64,000 nucleotides of DNA from Pseudodonghicola xiamenensis DSM 18339 (GCF_000429365.1 NZ_AUBS01000020.1:1-64000); one strand, 5' to 3'; shown: positions 33,221-42,218, counted from the first letter of the stretch. Translations and numbers: made by a program. The notes: a model not told the origin generated them from the sequence alone.

Positions 33221-34507
33221 TCAGTTCGCAAACCCGGCGAGCCGCGGTAGGAACAGTGTCAGCTCGGGGATGAAGGTCAGCACCAGCAGTACGCCCAGCT
33301 GCACCAGCAGGAAGGGGGCGGCGGCGCGTGCGATGCCCCAGTAGGGTGCGCCCGAGACCGCCGAGACGACCAGCAGAGCGGCACCGAAGGGCGGGGTGAC
33401 GATGCCCAGCATCAGGTTCACCACGATGACGATGCCGAGATGGATCGGATCGGCGCCCATTGAGATGCCCGTGGGCACCAGGAGCGGAACCAGGAGGGCA
33501 AGGGCGACAGGCACCTCAAGGAACATGCCCGCGACGAGGAACACCAGGTTGAGCAGCAGCAGGTATTTCCAGCCCTCGAAACCCAGCCCGATCAGCGCGT
33601 CGGCCAGCAGGGTTGGCAGCTTTTCCAGACCGGCAAGATAGCCGAAGATTGCCACGCCCGAGAGCAGGATGAAGATCGAGCCGGACAGGATCGCCGTGCG
33701 TTCGAGGCTGGCCAGAAGCTTGCTCCAGGACATCTGGCCATAGATGATCCCCGCCAGGATCGCGCAGCAGACGGCGACGCCGGCGGCCTCGGTCGGGGTC
33801 ATGACGCCAAAGACGATGCCCGACAGGATGATGACGGGGATCACGGTGGCGGGCAGGGCGTAGATCGCGCGGCGGAACACCTCGCGCAGGGGCACCCGCT
33901 CGCCTGCGGGATGATCGTGCCGGTGGGCCATCCATGCGTTTGCCCCGAACAATGCCAGCGCCATGATGATCCCCGGAATGATGCCCGCCACGAAGAGCGC
34001 GGCAACCGAGGTGTTCATCAGCGCACCATAGAAGATCATCACGATCGACGGCGGTATGATCGGGCCGATGACCGAGGAGGCCGCAGTGACGGCCCCGGCG
34101 TACTGGACGCTGTAGCCCGCCTTGCGCATGGCCGGGACCAAGGTGTTCGAGACCGCCGCAGCGTCGGCCATGGCCGAGCCGGAGATCCCGGCGAAGAAAA
34201 CCGAGGTCAGGATGTTCACATGTCCGAGCCCGCCCTTGAGACGCGCCATCATCGCCATGGCAAGGTCGATCAGCGCCTTGGTGACGCCGGCGCGGTTCAT
34301 GATTTCGCCCGCGAGGATGAAGAGCGGCATCGACATGATCGAGAACAGGTCAACGTGGGCGATGATCCGTTGCGGTGCGGCGGCGAGGAACCGCGTCCGG
34401 TCGGCGGCGATGAAGGACAGGATGGAGGCCGCGCCGATCAAGTGGGCGAGCACCGCCCCTCCCATGAGCAGGGCGACCGAGAAGATTAAGATCGGCAGTG
34501 CCGTCAT
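33221..34507 (-). CDS. dctM: TRAP transporter large permease (DctM family)
   Basis: A 428-residue permease with about 12 membrane segments. MSMPLFILAGEIMNRAGVTKALIDL, the loop FFAGISGSAMADAAAVSNTLVPAM and VIGPIIPPSIVMIFYG are the DctM hallmarks, as is LVPTGISMGADPIHLGIVIVVN near the C-terminus. The start at 34507 gives the normal family N-terminus (MTALPILIFSVALL); the upstream extension would run across the promoter and operator. Confidence 0.92.
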   Translation of the reverse strand: MTALPILIFSVALLMGGAVLAHLIGAASILSFIAADRTRFLAAAPQRIIAHVDLFSIMSMPLFILAGEIMNRAGVTKALIDLAMAMMARLKGGLGHVNILTSVFFAGISGSAMADAAAVSNTLVPAMRKAGYSVQYAGAVTAASSVIGPIIPPSIVMIFYGALMNTSVAALFVAGIIPGIIMALALFGANAWMAHRHDHPAGERVPLREVFRRAIYALPATVIPVIILSGIVFGVMTPTEAAGVAVCCAILAGIIYGQMSWSKLLASLERTAILSGSIFILLSGVAIFGYLAGLEKLPTLLADALIGLGFEGWKYLLLLNLVFLVAGMFLEVPVALALLVPLLVPTGISMGADPIHLGIVIVVNLMLGIVTPPFGAALLVVSAVSGAPYWGIARAAAPFLLVQLGVLLVLTFIPELTLFLPRLAGFAN

Positions 34508-34573
34508 TTTGACCCCATTCGTCTGGTTCGTGTGTTTCATGGCCCGGCAGGTGGCCAAGCGTGTTGTGTTTTT

Positions 34574-34614
34574 AATTGAACGATGTTCTATAAATGTTAA
34601 ATCGAACTTGTCCA
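34574..34614 (-). promoter_or_regulatory. TRAP operon promoter with TetR operator-like dyad
   Basis: On the minus strand TGGACA (34614-34609) and TATAGA (34592-34587) form a -35/-10 pair 16 bp apart. GAACATCGTTC (34588-34578) is a perfect GAAC-N3-GTTC dyad overlapping the -10 box. Extended to GAACATCGTTCAATT it matches 14 of 15 bases of the element upstream of the amidase (29626-29640). The divergent TetR at 34665 is the likely binder. Confidence 0.6.
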
Positions 34615-34664
34615 CGCGATCATTCAAAAAATGATTTGCCTATTTTTAAGACAGAAATGCGCTG

Positions 34665-35417
34665 ATGATGACCGACGATGCACGAAAAATAGGCAGTTCT
34701 CCACGCGGGCGCGCCGCAGCCATTGGCTTGGACAAGAAGCAGGTGGTTGCTGCGGCGATCTCTCAGATTGACGAGAAGGGGCTCGCCGCTTTCTCGTTAC
34801 GTGAATTGGCGCGCGCGCTCGGGGTCTCTCCGGCGGTGATCTACTGGCATGTCGGGGGGGCTAAGGAAGACCTTTTCGCCGAGATCTCCGCCTCGATTAC
34901 CGGAGCTCTGTCCGATGGTCTCGATGCCGATATGCCCTGGGATGTGCGGCTCAGGCAGGTGTTTCTCAATTACCGCAAGCTGGTGCATCGTCATCCCGAG
35001 GTCGCGCCGCTGTTGGGGGCGCAGATGCAGTCCAACGGGGTCGCCAACCTCGACTGGGTCGAGACCATTCTTTCGGCGCTTCAGGACGGCGGCTATCGTG
35101 GGGATGCCCTGCGCCTGGCCTTCAATGTGCTGGTCGGCGGGCTCGCGGGCTTCGTTACCATGGAACTGGCTCCGGCCCCGGGGAGCAAGCGCGGCAGCGA
35201 CAGCGGTAGCTGGCAGACGCTCTTTGCCGAGCGCATCGCGCAGATCGACCCGCAGGTTTACCCGCTGACTTCTCGCGCGCTGCCGGACATTTCCAATCGC
35301 ATCTTTGTCCTGCGTTGGCAGAACGGCGTGGATGTGTCTTACGGCGACAGTTTCGAACTATTGCTCGATCTGCTGATCGACGGGCTGAGAGCTCGCGCCC
35401 CCGCTGATCCCATCTGA
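34665..35417 (+). CDS. TetR-family transcriptional regulator
   Basis: A 250-residue regulator starting with ATGATG (Met1 or Met2). The HTH lies at about residues 23-70 (KKQVVAAAISQIDEKGLAAF, LRELARALGVSPAVIYWHVGG), with IYWHVG close to classic tetracycline-repressor sequences, and the ligand domain looks like the TetR C-terminal class seen in larger TetRs. It is divergent from the TRAP operon and followed by RidA, oxidoreductase and aminotransferase genes, so it probably controls both directions. Confidence 0.9.
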   Translation: MMTDDARKIGSSPRGRAAAIGLDKKQVVAAAISQIDEKGLAAFSLRELARALGVSPAVIYWHVGGAKEDLFAEISASITGALSDGLDADMPWDVRLRQVFLNYRKLVHRHPEVAPLLGAQMQSNGVANLDWVETILSALQDGGYRGDALRLAFNVLVGGLAGFVTMELAPAPGSKRGSDSGSWQTLFAERIAQIDPQVYPLTSRALPDISNRIFVLRWQNGVDVSYGDSFELLLDLLIDGLRARAPADPI

Positions 35418-35458
35418 ATCTTCAGGAATTTCCATCGTCAAAATACAAGGAAACTTTG

Positions 35459-35791
35459 ATGAATCTCCCCTTCTCTAAGACCCGTCGCATCGGCAACACC
35501 CTCTACCTCTCCGGTGAGATCGGCTTTGGGGCCGACGGTACGGTGCCCGCAGGCATCGAGGCGCAGACGCGCAACATCTTCGACCGGATCAAGGCAACGC
35601 TCGAGGCTGAGGAACTGAGCCTTGCCAATGTGGTTTCGGCGACTTGTTACCTCACCGATGTCAGCGATTTCGCCGAATTCAACCGAGTGTATGCCGAGTA
35701 TTTCTCGGACCCGCTGCCGGTACGGACCACCGTGCAGAGCGGCCTGATGATTGATGCGAAGGTCGAGATCACCGTTATCGCCGAAGTGTGA
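35459..35791 (+). CDS. RidA family (enamine/imine deaminase-like) protein
   Basis: A 110-residue RidA/YjgF fold: IGNTLYLSGEIGFGADGTVPAG, EAQTRNIFDRIKATLEAEEL, ANVVSATCYLTDVSDFAEFN. The C-terminal stretch that carries the catalytic Arg in RidA (usually ..R.xxxV.xLP.GA.VEIE) reads PVRTTVQSGLMIDAKVEITVIAEV, with the Arg present (PVRTT). The family hydrolyses reactive 2-aminoacrylate-type imines, which would be made by the downstream amino-acid oxidoreductase or aminotransferase. Start ATG 35459 with CAAGGA in front. Confidence 0.9.
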   Translation: MNLPFSKTRRIGNTLYLSGEIGFGADGTVPAGIEAQTRNIFDRIKATLEAEELSLANVVSATCYLTDVSDFAEFNRVYAEYFSDPLPVRTTVQSGLMIDAKVEITVIAEV

Positions 35792-35887
35792 TACCGGTCC
35801 GCGGTGCCCCTGTCTCGGGGCGCCGCGTTGCTCTGGCGCTGCACCCTGCAGGGTGATCGCCATCCTCTGAAATTTTCGGAACTTCCC

Positions 35888-37126
35888 ATGGCAGACTTTC
35901 TCGTTCTTGGTGCCGGCATGGTCGGCGTTTCCGCTGCTCTTGCGCTGCAGGCACAGGGCCACGCGGTCACCCTTATTGATCGCAAGGAGCCGGGGCGTGA
36001 AACCTCCTTCGGTAATGCGGGCATCATTCAGGCCGAAGCGGCCGAACCCTATGCCTTGCCGCGTGATCCGATGATGCTGCTGCGCTTCGCGCTTGGCCGA
36101 ACCAACGATGTGACCTGGTCGATGGGCGGCGTGACCGAGATGCTGCCCGCGCTGTGGCGCTATTTCCGCAACTCCGCGCCCGCCCGCCATGCCGAGATCT
36201 CGCACACCTACGTGCAGTTGACCGAGCGCTCCACCCGCGACCACGCACCGCTGATCGAGGCTGCGGGGATGGAAGGCCTGATTTCGCGCAATGGCATGGG
36301 CATCCTGTACCGCGACCAGGCCGGATACGAGGATGCCGTGGCGGATGCAGAACGTGTCGCCCGGACCTATGGCACCCGTTTTCGTGCGGTCGATGGTGAC
36401 GAGTATGTCCTCGAGGACCCGGCGCTGCGCAAGGCGCCCGCCGGGGTCATCCATTGGCGCGATTGCTGGAGCTGCGCCTCGCCGGGGGGGCTGACGGCGG
36501 GCTATGCCGATCTTCTCGTCCGGCGCGGCGGCCGGGTTCTGATCGGCGATGCGGCCAGCCTGCGGCAGGCAGGCTCCGGCTGGCAGGTTCAGACCGCAGA
36601 GGGAACCGTCACGGCCGAGCAGGCTGTTATCGCCCTTGGTCCCTGGTCGCCGCGGCTGCTGGCCCGGTTCGGCTATCGTATCCCGATGATCTACAAACGC
36701 GGCTATCACGGACATTTCGCGGCACCGCATTCTCCGGTTCGGCCCTTCCTTGACGCGGCCAACGGGATCGTTGCGGCACCGATGACTGGCGGGCTGCGTC
36801 TTGCCACCGGTGCGGCGCTGGTCACCAGGAAGAGCGGCGCCAACCCGCGCCAGCTCGAACGTGGTCGCGCCGGGATCTCCGACCTCATCGAGGTCGGTGA
36901 ACGCGTTGACGAACCCCAGTGGTTCGGCACCCGTCCCTGTCTGCCTGACATGCTGCCGCTGGTGGGGGCGGCTCCGCGTCACGCGGGGCTGTGGATGAAC
37001 TTTGGCCACGGGCACCAGGGCTTCACTCTCGGGCCGACCACCGGCGCGTTGCTGGCCGAGATGGTCGCCGGACGGGTGCCGGACGAGTTCAGCACGCTTC
37101 TTCCCCAGACAAGGCTGCAACGATGA
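35888..37126 (+). CDS. FAD-dependent oxidoreductase, D-amino acid dehydrogenase (DadA)-like
   Basis: A 412-residue DAO-family flavoprotein. The dinucleotide motif GAGMVG (8-13) is followed by LIDRKEPGRETSFGNAGIIQ, where RE.S.GNAG is characteristic of DadA-type D-amino acid dehydrogenases. YKRGYHGHF and GLRLATGAAL are later landmarks, and the C-terminus has GHGHQGFTLGPTTGALLAEM. It would oxidise an amine or amino acid to the imine, which RidA could hydrolyse. It overlaps the aminotransferase gene by ATGA. Confidence 0.88.
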   Translation: MADFLVLGAGMVGVSAALALQAQGHAVTLIDRKEPGRETSFGNAGIIQAEAAEPYALPRDPMMLLRFALGRTNDVTWSMGGVTEMLPALWRYFRNSAPARHAEISHTYVQLTERSTRDHAPLIEAAGMEGLISRNGMGILYRDQAGYEDAVADAERVARTYGTRFRAVDGDEYVLEDPALRKAPAGVIHWRDCWSCASPGGLTAGYADLLVRRGGRVLIGDAASLRQAGSGWQVQTAEGTVTAEQAVIALGPWSPRLLARFGYRIPMIYKRGYHGHFAAPHSPVRPFLDAANGIVAAPMTGGLRLATGAALVTRKSGANPRQLERGRAGISDLIEVGERVDEPQWFGTRPCLPDMLPLVGAAPRHAGLWMNFGHGHQGFTLGPTTGALLAEMVAGRVPDEFSTLLPQTRLQR

Positions 37127-38409
37127 CATTCTACGCCGGTACCCTGACTTCTGAATTGGCCCGCGCCGAGCAAGGCTATCGTGATCGCACGCCGCAAAGT
37201 GCCACCGCACAGGCCCGTGCCGCGCGGGTCATGCCGGGTGGGAACACTCGCAGCTCGCTCTGGGCGGCGCCCTATCCGCTGTCGATCACCAGCGGTTCGG
37301 GGTGCCGCATTACAGATGCCGACGGGCATGAATATGTCGATTTCCTGGGCGAGTTCACCGCCGGTATCTTTGGGCACACCTGCCCGGCGCTGGAACGCGC
37401 GCTGACCGAGGCGCATCGCGGCGGTTTCGGCCTGTCGTCGCACACGCCCTACGAGGCGGATCTGGCCGAGGAACTGGCGGCACGCTTTCCGTCGATCGAC
37501 CTGCTGCGCTTTGCCAACTCGGGCACCGAAGCCAACCTGATGGCCCTGACGGCCGCGCGGCTGGTGACAGGGCGCGACCGTATCGTTGTCTTTGCCGGGG
37601 GCTATCACGGCGGCGTCCTGACTTTCGGCGCAGGCAATGCCCCGGTGAACATTCCCTTCGAGTTCGCCGTGCTGCCCTATAACGATCTGCAGGCCGTGGC
37701 GCAGGAATTCGCGGCCGCCGGGGATCGTATCGCCGCGGTCCTGGTCGAGCCCATGCAAGGCGCCGGCGGTTGTGTCGTGGGGACTCCGGCCTTCCTGCAG
37801 GGGCTGCGCACGCTTTGCGATGATAGCGGCGCGCTGCTCATCTTCGACGAGGTGCAGACCGCCCGCATGGCGCCCGGCGGCGCACAGGAACGCCTGGGCA
37901 TCACGCCGGACATGACGACCCTGGGCAAGATCTTTGGCGGCGGCCTTGCCTTCGGGGCGTTCGGGGGCAAGGCCGAGGTGATGGCGCGCTTCGACCCTTC
38001 GCATCCCGAGGCGATCCCCCATGCGGGCACCTTCAACAATAATCGCCTGACCATGGCTGCTGGGCTCGAGGCGGTGCGCCATCATTTGACCCCGGGCGCG
38101 CTCGAGGCGCTGTTCGAGCGGGGCGAGGTGTTCCGGGAGGCGCTGAACGCGCGGTTCTCGGCCCAGGGCGGCGCATTTCATGTCACGGGCATGGGGTCGA
38201 TCATGAACATCCATGCCGTGGCAGAAGACCCTGCGGTTCGCCGCGATCGGCTGCGCCTGCTGCATTTTCACATGATGGAGCGGGGTTACTATTTTGCCGC
38301 GCGTGGCCTGATCGCGCTGTCGTTTCCGCTGGGCGAGGCCGAGCGCGCCGATTTCCTGGACACCTTGGACACGGTGCTTGCCGCGGGGCGTGCCTCTTCG
38401 GAGTTCTGA
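37123..38409 (+). CDS. Class III aminotransferase, glutamate-1-semialdehyde aminomutase-like
   Basis: A 428-residue PLP enzyme. VMPGGNTRSS and FANSGTEANLMALTAARL are typical of the HemL-like group, YHGG (161-164) stacks on PLP, FDEVQT contains Asp242, and the Schiff-base lysine is Lys269 in TTLGKIFGGGLAFGAFGG. The product is probably not heme-related, since the gene sits in a catabolic operon and lacks the typical HemL N-terminus; such paralogues act on amines or beta-amino acids. Co-translated with the FAD oxidoreductase. Confidence 0.88.
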   Translation: MTFYAGTLTSELARAEQGYRDRTPQSATAQARAARVMPGGNTRSSLWAAPYPLSITSGSGCRITDADGHEYVDFLGEFTAGIFGHTCPALERALTEAHRGGFGLSSHTPYEADLAEELAARFPSIDLLRFANSGTEANLMALTAARLVTGRDRIVVFAGGYHGGVLTFGAGNAPVNIPFEFAVLPYNDLQAVAQEFAAAGDRIAAVLVEPMQGAGGCVVGTPAFLQGLRTLCDDSGALLIFDEVQTARMAPGGAQERLGITPDMTTLGKIFGGGLAFGAFGGKAEVMARFDPSHPEAIPHAGTFNNNRLTMAAGLEAVRHHLTPGALEALFERGEVFREALNARFSAQGGAFHVTGMGSIMNIHAVAEDPAVRRDRLRLLHFHMMERGYYFAARGLIALSFPLGEAERADFLDTLDTVLAAGRASSEF

Positions 38410-38413
38410 CCTC

Positions 38414-39025
38414 ATGTCCCTTAAATCACCGATCTCCCTCTATGACGTCCAGGGCTTGGCTTTCGGGGTGCTGATGACCGCGCTGGGTGTCACCTTCCTG
38501 AAGGAGGCAGCGCTGGTGACGGGCCAGACCGCAGGGGCCGCTGTGCTGCTTTCCTATGTGCTGCCCCTTGATTTCGGGGCGTTCTTCATTCTGATCAGCT
38601 TGCCGTTCTTCTGGCTGTCCTGGGTGCGGCGGGGCGTTAGCTTTACGCTGCGGACCATCGTTGCCGTTCTCGGCATCTCGACGGTTACCCCGGCGCTGGG
38701 CGCGTTGATCCGCTTTGACGAACTGCCGCCGCTGCTTGCGGCTGTCCTGGCGGGGGCATGTTGTGGCGTCGGGCTGATCGCTCTGTTTCGGCACGGGGCT
38801 TCGGCTGGCGGGCTTGGCATCTTGGCGCTGATCATCGAGGAAAGGACCGGCTTTCGCGCCGGTTGGTTCCAGATGTGCTTCGACGCGGTGATATTTGCGC
38901 TGGCGCTGCTGGTGCTGCCGCTCGAGGGGGCCGTTTATTCCTGCGTGGGGGCCATAGTCCTGAACGCCATCATCGCGTGGAACTTCCGGGTGGCTCAGAC
39001 TGTCCCCGCCGGATCGGCGGGGTGA
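38414..39025 (+). CDS. YitT/DUF161 family membrane protein
   Basis: A 203-residue protein with five to six membrane segments: LAFGVLMTALGVTFLKEAAL, FGAFFILISLPFFWLSWVRR and LAAVLAGACCGVGLIALF. It contains the glycine-rich GASAGGLGILALIIEERTG motif typical of YitT/YczE-like transporters. It starts 4 nt after the aminotransferase stop and ends the operon. It may export or import an amino compound; function unproven. The 230 bp after it hold no evident gene. Confidence 0.85.
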   Translation: MSLKSPISLYDVQGLAFGVLMTALGVTFLKEAALVTGQTAGAAVLLSYVLPLDFGAFFILISLPFFWLSWVRRGVSFTLRTIVAVLGISTVTPALGALIRFDELPPLLAAVLAGACCGVGLIALFRHGASAGGLGILALIIEERTGFRAGWFQMCFDAVIFALALLVLPLEGAVYSCVGAIVLNAIIAWNFRVAQTVPAGSAG

Positions 39026-39256
39026 GCGGCTTTCGGGAGAACATGTCTCAGCTCCGCAGGTTCCACCGCTTCGTGGCCGCATAGCTTGAGTGCATCGGCA
39101 ACCTCTTCGAGAGGAACTCTGTCTCGTCGTCACCGTCTGGCGCGAAAGACGCGGCCCAGGGGAATCGTGGGGTATTCCGGCTTGCGCTGCTACCAAGAAG
39201 GGCGGGGCCCTTGTGACTGCACCGATGCGACTGTCTTCCTGGGGAGGTCCGCAGCC

Positions 39257-39832
39257 TCAGGTCTTCTGACGTATGGCCCTCATGCACATCGCCTTGATCT
39301 GCAGCCGGTCTTCGTCCGTCAGGTGACGGTCGTAGGCGCGTTGCCATTTCAGTGAATTGCGGATCGCACCACCAAGGAACCCGGCCATGAAGAAGGTGTC
39401 GCCTTCGGCCAGCCAGCCTGATTCGGACAGTTCATTCAGGATTTCGTTGATGAAAGCGGCGCTGGCCTGGAAGCTCTCTACAAACATTTGTGGCGGCAGG
39501 ATCGGGACGCTGGCAAGGTATTCAAACAGCACCGCACGGTCGGGATCATCCCAGATGAAGGCAATGTAATTGTCGATGTAGCGCTCTAGCCGTTCCTGCG
39601 GCGGGACTGCGGCCTCATCCCCTTCCGCGATCGCGCACGCGAATTCCCCAGCCAGGCGTTCATAAACGGCGTGGATCAAATCTTCCTTTGAATCGAAATG
39701 GTTGTAGAGCGATCCGGCGGCGACCTCAGCGCCCTGCGCAATCTTTGACATCGAGACCTGGGTGCCGTGCTCCACTATCAGCTTGGCCGTTGCGTCCAGG
39801 ATCCGGTCCCGCATCGGGATAGCTTTCGTCAT
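39257..39832 (-). CDS. TetR/AcrR-family regulator
   Basis: A 191-residue repressor with HTH at about residues 8-55 (RDRILDATAKLIVEHGTQVS, MSKIAQGAEVAAGSLYNHFDSKEDL) and an all-helical effector domain. It is divergent from the phosphodiesterase remnant and the Ugp-type ABC operon. The start codon lies next to a perfect dyad at 39833-39850, a good candidate for its own operator. Confidence 0.9.
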   Translation of the reverse strand: MTKAIPMRDRILDATAKLIVEHGTQVSMSKIAQGAEVAAGSLYNHFDSKEDLIHAVYERLAGEFACAIAEGDEAAVPPQERLERYIDNYIAFIWDDPDRAVLFEYLASVPILPPQMFVESFQASAAFINEILNELSESGWLAEGDTFFMAGFLGGAIRNSLKWQRAYDRHLTDEDRLQIKAMCMRAIRQKT

Positions 39833-39850
39833 AATGAATGAACATTCATT
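39833..39850. promoter_or_regulatory. Perfect dyad next to the TetR start, probable operator
   Basis: AATGAATG (39833-39840), AA, CATTCATT (39843-39850) is an exact 8+8 bp dyad beginning one base before the tetR start codon. TGAATGAACATTCATTCA is of the form bound by AcrR/TetR dimers. It is AT-rich against a GC-rich background. Confidence 0.65.
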
Positions 39851-39948
39851 CAGTTATTATGTTCGAATGGTAGGCGTCGCCTCGAGCGGGGACAAGAGAT
39901 TCACCATGTGCCCGAGATACGGAACAGAAACCTGCAAAGGAACCCCGC

Positions 39949-40811
39949 ATTGCAGACCAGCCGCTGACCTTCCTCCACCTGACCGACCTGCACGTGAACG
40001 CCCCCGGATTGCAGGACGACATGCTATTCAGTGACACCAGCGCAAACCTGCGTCGCAGTCTTGCAGAGGTGAAGCGCATGGAGACGCCGCCCGTGTTCAT
40101 CCTGGTTTCTGGCGACCTGACCAACAACGGGGACGAAGCATCCTATCGCACCCTCGCAGGCATCGCCGCGGATGCCGGGCTTGAGATGCCGATCCTCTAC
40201 ACCCTGGGCAACCACGACAAGCGTGAGGGTTTTGCCGCGGCCCTTCCCGAGCTGCACCAGGAACCTGCGAAGCCGGTCGACCACGATCATGTTCTGAACG
40301 GGTTGCACGTGATCATGCTCGACAACTCCAAGCCCGGCGAAGTCGGCGGGTTCTGGGAAGATGGCCAGATGGAATGGCTGACATCCCGCCTTGCCGACCA
40401 CCTCGAGCTGCCCAAGCTCCTGGTCATGCACCACGCGCTGATGATCGACCTGAACGGCACGAGATGGAGTGGGAAACGCTGTCTGCAGGTTCCACCGAGG
40501 CGCTGCACACAGCGATTAAGGGCGCGAATATCGTCGGTATCCTGGCGGGGCACATCCACATGGACCGCGTCTCGCACTGGTATAGCGTGCCCGTGGTCAT
40601 CGGCATGGGCAATCACGCCGGGACCGATGCGCTTTCTTTCCCGCGCGCCTTCCACATGCTGGATGGCAGCGGGCTCGGGGTCTGCACGCTCTACCTCTCG
40701 GGCCTGACAACCACCTTCGTCCCCCATCCGCAAACGCGTGAAGTCCGGCATATGATCGACATGCAACTGATCGCGGATCACATCGCTGCCCATCGCGCCG
40801 CGGCCGAATGA
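39949..40811 (+). pseudogene. Calcineurin-like phosphodiesterase, start codon lost and frameshifted
   Basis: Two frames together encode one metallophosphoesterase of about 287 residues. The first frame gives PLTFLHLTDLHVNAPG, VSGDLTNNGDE, TLGNHDKREG and MHHALMIDLNG; the second gives MEWETLSAGSTEAL, ILAGHIHMDRVSH and VIGMGNHAG. All metal-binding motifs (DLH, GD, GNHD, H, GHIH) are present, but the frame changes between about 40456 and 40465. The first motif has no ATG, GTG or TTG upstream at proper spacing; AAAGGA is followed by ATTGCAGAC (39949), where an ATG would be expected. It resembles CpdA/GlpQ-associated phosphodiesterases and precedes a Ugp-type importer. Confidence 0.7.
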
Positions 40812-40860
40812 TCTGCGGGAATTCTCTCCAGTCAATTCGTTTGTTCAGAAAAGAGACCCC

Positions 40861-42150
40861 ATGAAAACGATCCTGATCGCCTCCACGATCGCCCTGAGCG
40901 CGACAATGGCAGGCGCCCAGACCATTCCGCAGGAAGTGACCGAACCGGTTACCATCACCTTCTATAACTATAACCTGAGCAGTGCCGGGGGCGGCGCCGA
41001 TGCCACGCGCAAGATGATCGCCGAGTTCGAGGCGCTGAACCCTCTCATTAAGGTCGAGGGCGTGCCGGTGCCGGCGCAGGACATCACCGCGCACGTGCAG
41101 GCTGACATAGTGGCGGGCCAACCTGTCGACGTGGCGCAGATCACCTTCCCGAACCTGGGATACCTGGCTGAGAACTTCGGCGCCAAGGCGCTGGAAGACA
41201 TGATCGCGCCGGCTGAGCTCGAGGCGCATTTCGAAGGCATGGTGCCCAACGGTCTTGAACTTGGTCGTATCGCCGGGAAAGCCTACGGCCTTGCCTATAC
41301 CTTCTCTACGCCGGTGCTGTTCTACAATGCCGACATCTTCCGTGAGGCGGGCCTCGATCCCGAGCAACCGCCCCGGACCTGGAGCGAATTACGCACTGCG
41401 GCCGAGGCGGTTGCCGAGAAGACCGACCACCTGCCGCTGGCAACGGGCATCTATGGGCCGACCGCGCTGGATTGGCTGATGCTGGGGAGCCTCAATTCGG
41501 CAGGTGGTTCGGTCATGAATGACGACCGGACCGAGCTGACCTTTGCCGACCCTCAGGGTGTGATGGCCATCGAGACGATGCGCGATCTGGCTCAGAACGA
41601 GCTGATGGGCAACATGTCGATCATGGCGCAGATGGAGGGGATGGCCTCGGGCAATACCGCGATGTACCTGCAATCCTCTGCCGTGCAGGGCTATCTTGTG
41701 GTGGGTGCCAAGGATAATTTCGAACCGCGCACCGCCGCCATGCCCGCTTTCGACGGTTATCCGGTGAAGCCCAGCAACTCGGGGGCGGCGCTGATGACCT
41801 TCTCGACCGATCCGGCCAAGCAGCGCGCAAGCTGGGAGTTGATGAAGTATCTCACCTCCAAGCGCGGCTACACGGTGATCACCTCCGAGATCGGCTATCT
41901 GCCGCTGCGCCCCGAGATCGTGAATGATCCGGAATATCTGGCCGACTGGGCCGCTGCCAACCCGTTGCTGCAGCCGAACCTCGAACAGCTTTCCGACATG
42001 ACGCCCTACCGCCCCCTGCCGGGTCCCAATTACCTGCAGATCGTGATCTCGATGATGGACGCGATGGAGATGGCGACCTTTGGCGACGATGACGACGTCG
42101 CCGGCCAACTGAGCAGCGCGCAGGAACGCCTGCAGCGCATGATGCCCTGA
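40861..42150 (+). CDS. ABC transporter substrate-binding protein, UgpB type
   Basis: A 429-residue periplasmic protein with a standard signal peptide (MKTILIASTIALSATMAGAQ). The mature part has TFYNYNLSSAGGGADATRKMIAEFE, then TYTFSTPVLFYNADIFREAGLDP and LMTFSTDPAKQRASWELMKYLTS, typical of carbohydrate and glycerol-3-phosphate binding proteins (UgpB). First gene of the importer; a double hairpin follows its stop. Confidence 0.9.
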   Translation: MKTILIASTIALSATMAGAQTIPQEVTEPVTITFYNYNLSSAGGGADATRKMIAEFEALNPLIKVEGVPVPAQDITAHVQADIVAGQPVDVAQITFPNLGYLAENFGAKALEDMIAPAELEAHFEGMVPNGLELGRIAGKAYGLAYTFSTPVLFYNADIFREAGLDPEQPPRTWSELRTAAEAVAEKTDHLPLATGIYGPTALDWLMLGSLNSAGGSVMNDDRTELTFADPQGVMAIETMRDLAQNELMGNMSIMAQMEGMASGNTAMYLQSSAVQGYLVVGAKDNFEPRTAAMPAFDGYPVKPSNSGAALMTFSTDPAKQRASWELMKYLTSKRGYTVITSEIGYLPLRPEIVNDPEYLADWAAANPLLQPNLEQLSDMTPYRPLPGPNYLQIVISMMDAMEMATFGDDDDVAGQLSSAQERLQRMMP

Positions 42151-42154
42151 TCCC

Positions 42155-42197
42155 GATCGTACGACGATCCAAGGACGGCGCGGGTAGGCTGCGCCGT
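42155..42197 (+). other. Two intercistronic hairpins after the binding-protein gene
   Basis: GATCGT-ACG-ACGATC (42155-42169) and ACGGCGC (42175-42181) / GCGCCGT (42191-42197) lie in the 68-bp gap between the binding protein and first permease. Such stems often protect the upstream mRNA so that binding protein is made in excess. There is no strong T-run. Confidence 0.5.
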
Positions 42198-42218
42198 TCC
42201 TCATGGAAAGGTTCAGAC

